From Paenibacillus sp. W2I17 (lineage in GTDB: Bacteria > Bacillota > Bacilli > Paenibacillales > Paenibacillaceae): a DNA stretch of 64,000 bases. Below are positions 36,501-46,900 of this stretch, piece after piece. Made by a program: the position numbers and the translations under genes. Position 1 is the first letter of the stretch, and each line of letters starts with the position of its first letter. The notes beneath the pieces were generated by a model. That model did no database searches and was not told where the DNA came from. It was given only the letters and a program-made list of their open reading frames with translations. The stretch spans positions 2,046,001 to 2,110,000 of the forward strand of contig NZ_JAUSXM010000001.1 of assembly GCF_030815985.1 (NCBI RefSeq). The letters run 5' to 3'.

Positions 36501-37424
36501 TTATTCCGGCAAAAAGACTTTAACTGCCCTCACCGTTGGTTTTAGTTCATCCCGTTCAAATATCCCCAGAAACGTACCATCCTGAGCATACAACCGCAAT
36601 AAACCAGGTTGCTCTACAGGCGGTTCCAGAAGACGTGCAGACAGTTTCTGACCTTGAAGTGCTCCTTTGGTCTGTTCTTCTCCAACCTTATGGGCCGGAA
36701 TTGAAGCAATAGCCTCGTCAACAGGAATCAACGCCTCCGCCAAAGTCCCGTCAGCCATAAGTTGTTCCACTTCTTCAATTCGAAGACAACGATCTGCAGA
36801 GATACCTGCCGATATCGTACGCTCCAGTTGAACCATGGTTGATGGATATCCAAGTTGCCGGCCAATGTCTACACACAATGTCCGAATATAAGTACCTTTT
36901 GAACATAAGGCCCGGAAGGATATATCGGTGGTCTCACCCTGAGTCTCAATCCCAGTGAGTTCGAGCTCATAGATTGTGACCTCACGGCTCTTACGCTCTA
37001 CCGTCTTACCTTCACGAGCAAGCTCATAAAGACGTTTGCCGTCTACCTTTACCGCAGAATACATGGGTGGTACCTGTGAGATCGTGCCCAGAAACTGCTC
37101 AAGCACCTGTTGAACCTGTTCCTGTGTTACTTCCACAGTCGTTTCAGCCCGCTCAATGACTTCCCCTGTCATATCCTCTGTGTCAGTAGACAGTCCCAAT
37201 CTCAGCGTAGCCAGATATTCCTTCGGAAGCTCCTGCATGTACTCCACCACACGTGTCGCCCGTCCAAGACAGAGCGGCAGAACGCCTGTAACTTGTGGGT
37301 CAAGTGTGCCCGTATGCCCAATGCGCTTCATTTTGAGAATGCGACGCATTTTGGCTACAACATCATGAGAAGTAAATCCCGCCGGTTTATATACCGGAAG
37401 TACACCTTCAAATGGCTTTACCAT
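36501..37424 (-). CDS. truB: tRNA pseudouridine(55) synthase
   Basis: Converts U55 in the T-loop of tRNAs to pseudouridine. 307 aa; the catalytic Asp42 in GHTGTLDPQVTG, plus KEYLATLRLG and YSAVKVDGKRLYELAR, are intact. The C-terminal PUA-like extension is present. The ATG overlaps the nrnA stop by seven bases, with CAGGTGA upstream; translational coupling is expected. Confidence 0.97.
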   Translation of the reverse strand: MVKPFEGVLPVYKPAGFTSHDVVAKMRRILKMKRIGHTGTLDPQVTGVLPLCLGRATRVVEYMQELPKEYLATLRLGLSTDTEDMTGEVIERAETTVEVTQEQVQQVLEQFLGTISQVPPMYSAVKVDGKRLYELAREGKTVERKSREVTIYELELTGIETQGETTDISFRALCSKGTYIRTLCVDIGRQLGYPSTMVQLERTISAGISADRCLRIEEVEQLMADGTLAEALIPVDEAIASIPAHKVGEEQTKGALQGQKLSARLLEPPVEQPGLLRLYAQDGTFLGIFERDELKPTVRAVKVFLPE

Positions 37425-38395
37425 TGTGAATTCACCTGCTTCAGCACTTTTGCGATAATATCATCAAGTCTGCCTTCCAGACGACATCCGGCTGCGAGCA
37501 CATGCCCGCCTCCGCCAAAGGTCTGTGCTAGTGCAGCAACATCAATCTTACCAGCTGAACGCAAAGAAACCTTGACTGCATTCTCGTTGATGACTTTGAA
37601 AAAGATACCAACTTCCACGCCCTGAATGTTGCGCGGATAGTTCACTACCCCTTCAAGATCTTCATTAGCTGCTCCACAAGCCACCATATCATCTGGTGTA
37701 ATAACAACCCAGGCTATCTTTCCATCATCTGTCATCTGCAGGCTTGATAGTGCCTGATTCAAAATCCGAACTTGCGGAAGAGTCACCTGTTCCAACAAGG
37801 TCTGGGCGAGATAGGGTCCATCCACGCCATGTTCAAGCAGTCTGGAGGCCGTTGTCATAACATTTGGGCTGGTGTTGGCATAGCGGAATCCACCTGTATC
37901 CGTAAGCAATCCTGTATAAACTGCCGTCGCAACATCTTGATCCCATGTTACTTGGAACAGGTTAAGAAAATCGAACAAGATTTCAGCCGTAGCAGCAGCA
38001 TCTGACTTAATGATGTTGACTGTACCATAACCGTCATTTGTAGGGTGATGATCAATATTCAAGATAACAGCATCTTCTTCGAAATAATGACGTGTCAAAC
38101 CTACTCTGGCAAAGTCTGCACAATCCACACAGATAACAGCTTTATATTTTCGCTGCGGTGGTTGTTCGGTCATGTTCACAATGTTGCCTGCTTCCCACAA
38201 AAATTGCATACGTTGCGGGATTTCACCTTCATTAATCATCGTGAATGTCTTACCCAGACATGACAGCAGCCAGCCCACCGTTACCGTCGAGCTGACTGCG
38301 TCACCGTCCGGCTGTACATGCGACACGACCAGGTAATCATCATGCTCCAGCAGAAATTGCTTTCCGGCCTGGAGCGCCTGTTCATAAGTGTGCAT
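37418..38395 (-). CDS. nrnA: DHH-family nanoRNase / pAp phosphatase NrnA
   Basis: Degrades 2-5 nt RNAs and 3'-phosphoadenosine 5'-phosphate. 325 aa with DGDAV (30-34), DCADFARVG, the DHH motif in NIDHHPTND, and the DHHA1 glycine stretch GGGGHVLAAG. The ATG at 38395 has GAGGAG 6 nt upstream; 33 upstream codons overlap rbfA and are rejected. Placement between rbfA and truB is typical. Confidence 0.96.
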   Translation of the reverse strand: MHTYEQALQAGKQFLLEHDDYLVVSHVQPDGDAVSSTVTVGWLLSCLGKTFTMINEGEIPQRMQFLWEAGNIVNMTEQPPQRKYKAVICVDCADFARVGLTRHYFEEDAVILNIDHHPTNDGYGTVNIIKSDAAATAEILFDFLNLFQVTWDQDVATAVYTGLLTDTGGFRYANTSPNVMTTASRLLEHGVDGPYLAQTLLEQVTLPQVRILNQALSSLQMTDDGKIAWVVITPDDMVACGAANEDLEGVVNYPRNIQGVEVGIFFKVINENAVKVSLRSAGKIDVAALAQTFGGGGHVLAAGCRLEGRLDDIIAKVLKQVNSQW

Positions 38396-38414
38396 TGCCG
38401 TCTCCTCTATTCTG

Positions 38415-38774
38415 TTACTGGGATTCGTTCTTGTCGGAACCAATATCGCCAAGCAGCTTCTCAATTCGGCTGCCATAAGCGATGGATTCGTCAATCTTAA
38501 ATATCAACTCGGGAACATGCCGGAACCGGATACGTTTGCCCAGCTCCGAACGCAAAAATCCATTTGCTTTTGCCAGAGCTTTCAGCGTGTTATCTTTTTG
38601 TTCCTGTTCACCGAAGACACTCAGATAAACTTTGGCTTGCGACAAGTCTCCTGTCACTTCGACTCCCGTTACCGTAATAAAGCCGATACGTGGATCTTTC
38701 AGTTCAGACTGGATGAGCAGACTTATTTCTTTCTTGATCTGCTCGCCCACTCTACCTGTACGAATCTTAGCCAT
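38415..38774 (-). CDS. rbfA: Ribosome-binding factor A
   Basis: 119-aa KH-fold protein needed for 16S rRNA 5'-end maturation and cold adaptation. [20 protein letters not shown] and [16 protein letters not shown] are family hallmarks. GAGGTGA lies 6 nt before the ATG. It starts 25 bp after infB. Confidence 0.97.
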   Translation of the reverse strand: MAKIRTGRVGEQIKKEISLLIQSELKDPRIGFITVTGVEVTGDLSQAKVYLSVFGEQEQKDNTLKALAKANGFLRSELGKRIRFRHVPELIFKIDESIAYGSRIEKLLGDIGSDKNESQ

Positions 38775-38799
38775 TGTTGTTCACCTCATGCTTCCTTGC

Positions 38800-41386
38800 T
38801 TATCGTTGTACTGTCTCCATAATGAAAGCTTCGATAACGTCGCCTTCTTTGAGATCATTATATTTATCAAGTGTGATACCGCACTCGTAACCTTGTGCTA
38901 CTTCTTTGGCATCATCTTTATAACGTTTCAGGGAATCCAGCTTACCTTCGTAAAGGACAATGCCATCACGAATCAGGCGTGCTTCCGCAGAACGCGTAAT
39001 TTTACCTGAGGTAACCATACAACCAGCGATGGTACCCACTTTACTGATGGAGAACGTGCTCCGAACTTCAGCATGACCGATAACTTTTTCTTTGTAGATC
39101 GGATCAAGCATCCCTTTCATCGCTTGTTCAATTTCTTCGATAACACTGTAGATTACGCGATGCAGACGAATGTCTACTTGCTCTTGATCTGCAGTTGCTT
39201 TCGCCTGGTTATCAGGACGAACGTTGAAACCAATCACGATGGCATTGGATGCTGCCGCCAAAATGATGTCGGACTCAGTGATTGCACCAGCGCCGCTATG
39301 AATGATTTTCACGCGTACACCTTCAACTTCGATCTTCGCAAGGGAACCTTTCAATGCTTCAACCGAACCTTGTACGTCACCTTTGATGATTACGTTCAGA
39401 TCTTTGATCTCGCCATCTTTGATGTGCTGGAACAGATCATCCAACGTTACGCGAGTATGTGTACCCAGATCGGATTCACGTTGCGTAATCGCAGCGTTTG
39501 TCAGCGATGGAACGCGCTTTGCGCTCATCTTCAAACACCATGAATGGATCTCCCGCACCTGGAACTTCAGTCAAACCTGTGATTTCTACAGGTGTTGAAG
39601 GTCCAGCCTCTTTCAAACGACGACCTTTGTCATTGACCATCGCACGGACACGACCGAAGCAGTTACCTGCTACGAAAGCATCGCCGACTTTCAATGTACC
39701 GTGCTGTACGAGGATACGTGCAACTGGGCCACGTCCTTTATCCAGCTCGGCTTCAATCACTGTACCACGGGCACGTTTGTCCGGGTTCGCTTTGTATTCG
39801 TTCACTTCTGCAACCAGCAGAATCATTTCAAGCAGACCTTCCAGACCCATTCTTTGTTTCGCTGACACGTTAACAAAGATGGTATCTCCGCCCCACTCTT
39901 CAGGAACGAGTTCATAGCTAGTTAGTTCTTGTTTCACTTTGTCTGGATCAGCGCCCGGCTTGTCAATTTTGTTGACAGCCACGATGATTGGTAGCCCAGC
40001 AGCTTTGGCATGGTTAATCGCCTCAATGGTCTGTGGCATAACACCGTCATCCGCAGCTACGACAATAATCGTCATATCCGTAACTTGTGCGCCACGTGCA
40101 CGCATCGCTGTAAACGCTTCGTGACCCGGAGTATCCAGGAACGTGATCTTTTTGTTGTTAATTTCAACTTGATATGCACCGATATGTTGCGTGATTCCGC
40201 CTGCTTCGCCATCGGATACATTCGTGGAACGAATAGCATCCAGCAAAGTAGTTTTACCATGGTCAACGTGACCCATGATCGTAACTACTGGTGGACGAGC
40301 CTGCAAGTCAGCAGCATCATCATTCTCTTCCAGTGTTTCGAAACGGTCATCTTCAAGCACAATCTTCACTTCAACCTCAACACCGAATTCACCTGAAAGC
40401 AGAAGGATCGTTTCGATATCAAGCTCTTGGTTGATTGTTGCCATAACGCCCATAGCGATGAGCTTTTTGATAACTTCGGAAGCATCCTTATGGAGCAACT
40501 TCGCTGTTTCACCAACGGTCATATCACCACGAACGATGATTTTCTTAGGTGTGTTATCAATTTTCTCACGTTGTTGGTACTGTTGTTGATTTCTGTTGCG
40601 GTTGTTCTTGCCACCACGGTTACCACGGAAGTTGCCGCCACGGTTGTCATCATAACGACGTCCACCGCCACCGCTGTTCGAACGGTTACCACTATTGTTG
40701 TTGTTGCCAGTAGTACCACCTGGGCCGCTTCTACGTTGGCCTTGTCCTTGGCTCTGACCTTGGCCACCGCTACGGTTGCCAGCAGTACCTGTATTACCAC
40801 CGCTGTTAGGGCCTGAAGTTCTTACTTGACCGCCACCGCTGTTATTCGGACGTTGACCTGTTCCTTGCGGACGGGATGCAGTACTGCTTTGTCCTCCTTG
40901 AGCTGGTCTTGGACGGTTAGTTGATTGTCCTCCTTGGCTTGAGCCTTGGGAAGAGTTCGTTCTGTTACGGCTGTCTTGGCCGCTGGGTCTTTGGGTGCCA
41001 TTGTTATTGTTGGAATTTGGTCTATTGTTCATACCTACCTGCTTTTCCTGTTGTATTTTTGTTTGTACGGGACTACCGGATGGGTTACTGCTCTTCGGCG
41101 TGTTCACTCCGCCGGCCGGCTTGTTGCTGTCCACTGGTTTGTCACTGCGTACTGCCGAAGTAGCAACTGGTTTTGCATCGTTGCCTTGTTTCGAAGCAGC
41201 AGTGGATTTTATATCTTTAAAAAATTGTTCCACCTTACCGACTGAACCATTCTCCATGACACTCATATGATTGTTTACGGGAATTTCCAGCTTTTTAAGA
41301 ATGGTTATAATTTCTTTACTACTCATATTAAGGGACTTCGCATATTCATAAACTCGCAATTTATCCTTGTTTTCCTGTTTACTCAA
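38800..41386 (-). pseudogene. infB: Translation initiation factor IF-2, frame broken as read
   Basis: GTPase that recruits fMet-tRNA to the 30S subunit. The TTG at 41386 (GGAGGT 8 nt upstream) starts [19 protein letters not shown]2N-like domains flank a long disordered Asn/Gly/Arg/Gln-rich linker (about 70-280); GHVDHGKTT lies near residue 370, DTPGHEAF and NKID follow. At about 39493 one extra base shifts the frame after ARSIADKR; domains III-IV continue in another frame ([19 protein letters not shown] ...). Dropping one base restores an 861-aa IF-2. infB is essential, so sequencing or assembly error is most likely. The start overlaps the ylxQ stop. Confidence 0.95.
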
Positions 41387-41708
41387 TATACTCCACCTCC
41401 GACATTATACCGACTTGCTTGGAGATCATTTTTGCAAACCCTCGATCCGTTACTGCAAGAACAACACGCGTGTCTTTACCGATACTTGAACCCAGGCTAT
41501 CCCGGTCAAATCCGATCAACAGAGGAACCTTATAAGTTCCGCATTTATCGCGAAATTTCTTTTGTGTATTGGCTGAGGCGTCACCCGCAACAATAACCAT
41601 TTTAGCTTCGGAAGAACGGATCGCTTTAAGTACAATTTCTTCACCTGTTACAAGTTTACCTGCACGCATAGAGAGTCCCAAATAAGACAGCGTTTTAATA
41701 TTAGTCAT
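41379..41708 (-). CDS. ylxQ: L7Ae-family ribosomal-like protein YlxQ
   Basis: 109 aa, L7Ae/L30e/S12e/Gadd45 fold, likely binds kink-turn [20 protein letters not shown] and [16 protein letters not shown] are typical. The ATG at 41708 has AGGAG 7 nt upstream and overlaps the ylxR end by 8 bases; its own end overlaps the infB start. Non-essential, role unclear. Confidence 0.94.
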   Translation of the reverse strand: MTNIKTLSYLGLSMRAGKLVTGEEIVLKAIRSSEAKMVIVAGDASANTQKKFRDKCGTYKVPLLIGFDRDSLGSSIGKDTRVVLAVTDRGFAKMISKQVGIMSEVEYIE

Positions 41709-42006
41709 GTTCACGCTCCTGTGCTGCTTTGAATTCATCCTCAACCGCGATGAAGTCAGCTGCTAATTGCTCGTAAATTTCAGGTGAGACTTTGCCTTTT
41801 AACGCCCGATCCAAAGCCCGGTTTTTGAGTGCGAGTTTAAAACAGGACTCTTTGCCGCATAAATAGGCACCACGTCCGGATTTTTTGCCAGTCAAATCGA
41901 TCAGCACTTCATCCTCTGGCGTTTTAACAATGCGAATCAGCTGCTTTTTGGGCATCATTTCTTGGCATGCCACACATTTGCGCAGCGGCACTTTTTTTGG
42001 TTTCAT
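41701..42006 (-). CDS. rnpM: YlxR/RnpM-family RNA-binding protein
   Basis: 101 aa; RKCVACQEMMPKKQLIRIVK and GRGAYLC are the DUF448 signature, containing Cys residues. The B. subtilis homologue (YlxR) has been described as RnpM, an RNase P modulator that binds the RNase P RNA. GGGGGG precedes the ATG by about 10 nt. Tightly packed between nusA and ylxQ. Confidence 0.93.
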   Translation of the reverse strand: MKPKKVPLRKCVACQEMMPKKQLIRIVKTPEDEVLIDLTGKKSGRGAYLCGKESCFKLALKNRALDRALKGKVSPEIYEQLAADFIAVEDEFKAAQEREHD

Positions 42007-42031
42007 ACGTCAGCGCCCCCCGTACTTTACT

Positions 42032-43129
42032 TTAGTCGACGGAGACGGAATCCTGATGCATTTCAGAAGAAGAATCTTTTTCTCTGCCGAATTCCTGTTC
42101 CGCCTGGCTCTCGCTCTTAATGTCGATTTTCCAGCCGGTTAATTTGGCTGCTAATCTGGCATTTTGGCCTTTGATACCAATTGCGAGCGACAGTTGATAG
42201 TCCGGAACGATAACCCGAGCCATCTTTTCTTCCTCAAATACATGAACTTCCAATACTTTGGAAGGACTCAGTGCATTAGCGACATATTCGTCTACCTGAT
42301 CGGAGAAACGAACGATGTCGATTTTTTCACCGCGCAGCTCACCCACAATGGTCTGCACGCGCATTCCCCTAGGACCTACACAAGATCCAACTGGATCAAC
42401 TTCCTCGTTGCGGGAGTGAACGGCAATCTTGGAGCGGAACCCTGCTTCGCGAGCGACGGAGCGAATTTCAACTACACCGTCAAAGATCTCAGGCACTTCC
42501 AGTTCAAAGAGACGTTTCAAGAGGCCCGGATGGGTACGGGACAAAATGATTTGCGGCCCTTTCGTCGTATTCTCGACCTTGGTGATATACGCCTTAATAC
42601 GGTCACCATGAACAAACTTCTCGTTCGGCATCAATTCGGTCAGCGGTAAAGCCGCTTCGATTTTGCCCAGATCGATGTAGATATTGCGCAAATCCTGACG
42701 CTGCACCACTCCCGTAACGATATCTTCTTCCTTATCTACGAAAGCGTTGTAGATCAGGCCGCGTTCGGCTTCACGAATCCGCTGGGTCACTACCTGTTTG
42801 GCAGTTTGTGCCGCGATACGTCCGAAATCACGCGGCGTAACTTCAATCTCCGCAATATCTTCCAGCTGGAAGTGTGGGTTGATTTCTCGTGCAGCAGGCA
42901 ATGAAATTTCGGTACGTGAATCCAGGACTTCTTCCACGATCAATTTACGGGCATACACCCGAATAACTCCCGTATTACGGTTCATGTCAACACGCACATT
43001 CTGGGCCGTGTTGAAATTCCGCTTGTAGCTGGAAATTAGTGCAGCCTCGATCGCTTCAAACAGCACATCCTTGCTGATCCCTTTTTCCCGTTCCAATTCA
43101 TTCATTGCTTCAATAAAATCCATACTCAT
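42032..43129 (-). CDS. nusA: Transcription termination/antitermination factor NusA
   Basis: 365 aa: N-terminal RNAP-binding domain (1-125), S1 domain (VTGVVQRQDLRNIYIDLGKIEAALP), two KH domains (IAVHSRNEEVDPVGSCVGPRG; LAIGIKGQNARLAAKLTGW), short acidic tail, no C-terminal acidic repeats as usual in Firmicutes. The ATG at 43129 has AGGGGG 10 nt upstream; a second ATG two codons later is also possible. Confidence 0.97.
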   Translation of the reverse strand: MSMDFIEAMNELEREKGISKDVLFEAIEAALISSYKRNFNTAQNVRVDMNRNTGVIRVYARKLIVEEVLDSRTEISLPAAREINPHFQLEDIAEIEVTPRDFGRIAAQTAKQVVTQRIREAERGLIYNAFVDKEEDIVTGVVQRQDLRNIYIDLGKIEAALPLTELMPNEKFVHGDRIKAYITKVENTTKGPQIILSRTHPGLLKRLFELEVPEIFDGVVEIRSVAREAGFRSKIAVHSRNEEVDPVGSCVGPRGMRVQTIVGELRGEKIDIVRFSDQVDEYVANALSPSKVLEVHVFEEEKMARVIVPDYQLSLAIGIKGQNARLAAKLTGWKIDIKSESQAEQEFGREKDSSSEMHQDSVSVD

Positions 43130-43252
43130 GAATGTTGATCCCCCTTTCAAACATGGCATCTCATACGTAAAACGGCGAAAGGCTCTGAACTCATGAGCAC
43201 CTTGCCGTTATCGTGAGATGTGTCTTTTTCATTAATAAAGTGAACAAGGCAC

Positions 43253-43714
43253 TTAAAACAAAATAGCTAGGCGCGCACTGGCAACCTTATCATAAGAAAT
43301 GGCATGCTGTTTTTTGCCTGCTTCGATCACGAGTTCCTCGTCATCAAAGGAAAGCAGCTTGCCTTCAAATTCCTTCAATCCGTTCACCGGCTCGTAGGTT
43401 GTAACAAAAACATTTTTGCCTACAGCTTTGGTAACGTCCTCAGGTTTTTTCAGTGGACGCTCCGCACCGGGAGAAGACACTTCAAGGAAATAGATGGTTG
43501 GAATCGGATCGTTCTCATCCAGCTTGGCGCTCAGCTTTTCGCTGATCAAGACACAATCGTCGATGTCGATGCCACCCTCTTTGTCGACATACACCCGTAA
43601 AAACCAGTTGCTGCCTTCTTTGACGTATTCGATGTCAACCAGCTCGAAGCCTTGTTCGTTCAAGTAGGGTTGGATCATTTCTTCCACGGTAGATTTAATG
43701 TTCGTTGTGCTCAA
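43253..43714 (-). CDS. rimP: Ribosome maturation factor RimP
   Basis: 153 aa, 30S assembly factor. [32 protein letters not shown] and [11 protein letters not shown] are conserved. TTG start at 43714 with GGAGG 9 nt upstream; the longer frame begins in the leader with a Cys/Trp-rich stretch unlike RimP. First gene of the nusA-infB operon, directly after the polC terminator; no clear promoter seen in the short gap. Confidence 0.95.
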   Translation of the reverse strand: MSTTNIKSTVEEMIQPYLNEQGFELVDIEYVKEGSNWFLRVYVDKEGGIDIDDCVLISEKLSAKLDENDPIPTIYFLEVSSPGAERPLKKPEDVTKAVGKNVFVTTYEPVNGLKEFEGKLLSFDDEELVIEAGKKQHAISYDKVASARLAILF

Positions 43715-43797
43715 AACCAATAACCTCCAACTTAGGTTACACCAGCAAAAAAGCACTGGCAGATTATTCAATACCCAAGATTCTTGTATACCAAAGA

Positions 43798-43825
43798 CTA
43801 AAGAGTGGGTTTCCCCACTCTTTAG
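43798..43825 (-). terminator. Palindromic terminator between polC and rimP
   Basis: Perfect 12-bp arms CTAAAGAGTGGG and complement with a four-base loop, followed on the minus strand by TCTTTGG. The weak T run is partly inside the stem; it could act in both directions. Confidence 0.7.
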
Positions 43826-43970
43826 AAATTCGTACTATCTCGTTCACTTCAAAAATTATAACATAGTCTGGTAATAGTGACAAGTAAGCGATGGTTCAGG
43901 CAGTTTACTTACTAATGAAGGAAAAATTACGTTCCCCCAACAATCGCTATGGTTAGATCCAAATTCAATC

Positions 43971-46900
43971 CTAGAAAAGGGAAAGCTGATTGCTCTCTGG
44001 CAAGCCACGGAAACATCCCATATTCGACAGGAGTTCAACAATGGTCTTACTTGCTTTCGACTTCTGCTGGAAATCTTCCACCGATAGGAATTCACCATGA
44101 TCTCTTGCCGCAGCAATATTGCGAGCAGCATTATCCCCGATTCCTGCCAACGCCGAAAATGGAGGGATTAGTGATTTTCCGTCAACGATGAACTTTGTCG
44201 CTTCCGAACGGTATAAGTCAATGGACTTCAGCGAGAATCCGCGTGCTGCCATTTCCAGACCCATTTCCAGGACAGGTAACATGTTTTTCTCTTTTGGAGG
44301 TGCTTGGAAACCTAATTGCTCAATTTCCGTAATTTTGCGATAGATCGCGTCATATCCTTGACACATCAGTTCGATATCAATCTCATCCGCCCGCACGGTA
44401 AAGTAAGTTGCGTAATATTCAATCGGATGATACAGCTTGAAGAACGCCGTACGTACTGCCGAAATAACATAAGCGGCCGCGTGAGCCTTCGGGAACATGT
44501 ACTGGATTTTGAGACACGAATCAATGTACCATTGAGGCACTTTACAATTCTTCATCTCGTCAATCCATTCCTGTGGCAGCCCTCGTCCCTTACGAACACT
44601 CTCGGTAATCTTAAAGGCAAGACTTGCGTCCATTCCCGTTTTATAGATCAGGAATAACATGATATCATCCCGACAACCGATTACCGTCTTAATGTTACAC
44701 GTTCCGTTCTTAATCAGATCCTGAGCGTTTCCAAGCCATACCCCTGTACCATGAGACAATCCGGAAATCTGCAGTAAATCGGCAAAAGACGTCGGCTGGG
44801 ATTCGACAAGCATCTGACGTACAAACTTCGTTCCCATCTCTGGCACGCCAAACGTCGCGACTGGCGACCTAATCTGTTCCGGTGTAACACCCAGAGCGTC
44901 GGTTGAGTTAAACATGCTCATGACTTTGGGATCATTCATCGGAATGGTCGTTGGATCGACCCCTGTCAAATCCTGTAACATCCGCATCATAGTTGGATCA
45001 TCGTGCCCCAGAATATCAAGTTTCAGCAAGTTTTCTTCAAAAGCATGATAATCAAAGTGTGTGGTTTTCCACTCCGCATTAACGTCGTCAGCCGGAAACT
45101 GAACAGGTGTAACGTCTTCGACTTCGATATAATCAGGTACCACGACAATACCGCCGGGGTGCTGTCCAGTACTCCGTTTCACCCCAGTACAGCCAGAGGC
45201 CAAACGATTCAATTCAGCTCCGCGCCATTTCTTGTGATGTTCTTCCTCATACTTCTTGGCAAAACCAAATGCTGTTTTCTCAGCCACCGTACCAATGGTC
45301 CCCGCACGGAAAACACTCTTCTCACTAAATAGTACTTTCGTATAGTTATGAGCATGAGGCTGATAATCACCAGAGAAGTTCAAGTCAATATCGGGAACTT
45401 TATCTCCTTTAAATCCAAGGAAGGTCTCGAACGGAATATCCTGGCCTTCTCCTTTAAGTGTGCCACCACAATCCGGACACTCTTTCTCTGGAAGGTCAAA
45501 TCCACTCCGAACACTGCCGTCCAGGAACCACTCGCTGTGTTTGCATTCCGAATTCACACAAATATAATGAGCAGGTAGTGGATTAACCTCGGATATCCCC
45601 AGGAATGTAGCAACAACAGAGGAGCCTACCGATCCCCGCGAACCTACGAGATAACCATCCTGATTCGATTTTTTAACCAAGCGTTCCGAGATCAGATAGT
45701 TGGCAGAAAAACCGTATTTAATAATTGGAATGAGCTCTTTCTCTAGTCGTGCCACGATTACTTCTGGTAATTCCTCACCATAGATGGACTTGGCAGTGTT
45801 ATAGCAGGTATTACGGATTTCTTCGTCCGCACCTTCCAGAATCGGAGTAAACAGTTTGTCCGGGAATAACTTAATTTCCTCAAATCGGTCAGACAACTCC
45901 ACCGTATTTGTAACAACGACCTCGTATGCTTTCTCTTGACCCAGGAACTGGAATTCTTCCAGCATTTCCTCTGTCGTTCTAAAATGTGCATCCGGTTTAC
46001 GTTGATCTTTCAGTGGACTAAATCCTGTAATACCGTGAATGGTGATATCCCGATATAACTTGTCACGCGGTTCCAAATAGTGCACGTTACCTGTGGCTAT
46101 GACCGGTTTATTAAGTTTTGCACCTATATCAATGACTTTACGGATCGCTGTTTTGATTTCTTCGGGTGTAGCCACCAACCCTTTATCCACCAAATGCATA
46201 TACATGGTAAGTGGTTGAATCTCCAGTATGTCATAGAACTCAGCGATCTCTTCCGCTTCTTCGAGCGATTTGTTAAGCACCGCTTCGAAAAACTCCCCTT
46301 TTTCACAGCCCGATATAATAACAAGGCCTTCACGCAAATTAATCAGTTTTGATTTGGGAATGCACGGTACCCGCTTGAAATGTTCCGTATGAGAGAGAGA
46401 TACCAGCTTATATAGATTTTTCTTACCGACATCATTCAATGCATAGATGCCACAATGGAAAGGTCTTGTATTCGACAAGTCGACACCTACATAATCGTTC
46501 AAGCGATCAAGCCTCGTTAATCCTTTCATCTGAGCAGCATCATTTAATAATCCGATTAGTATACCCGCGAGTGCAACCGTATCATCAATGGCACGGTGAT
46601 GACTTTCGAGTCCAACCTTATACTTATCCGCCATCGTATTCAGACGGTGGTTCTTATTTTTTGGAAATAACAATCTCGCCAGTTCCAATGTGTCAAGGAC
46701 CGGGTTAGGAAGCTCTGGCAATCCAATTTGCTTCAGGGAAGCCTGGATAAAGCCCATGTCAAAACGTGCATTATGCGCAACAAGCACACCATCACCAGCA
46801 AACTGCACAAAATCACGGATTACAGGCTCCAGCTCAGGTGCGTCTTTTACCATGTCATCATTAATATTGGTCAACTGCTGAATGTTGTAGGGAATGCGTT

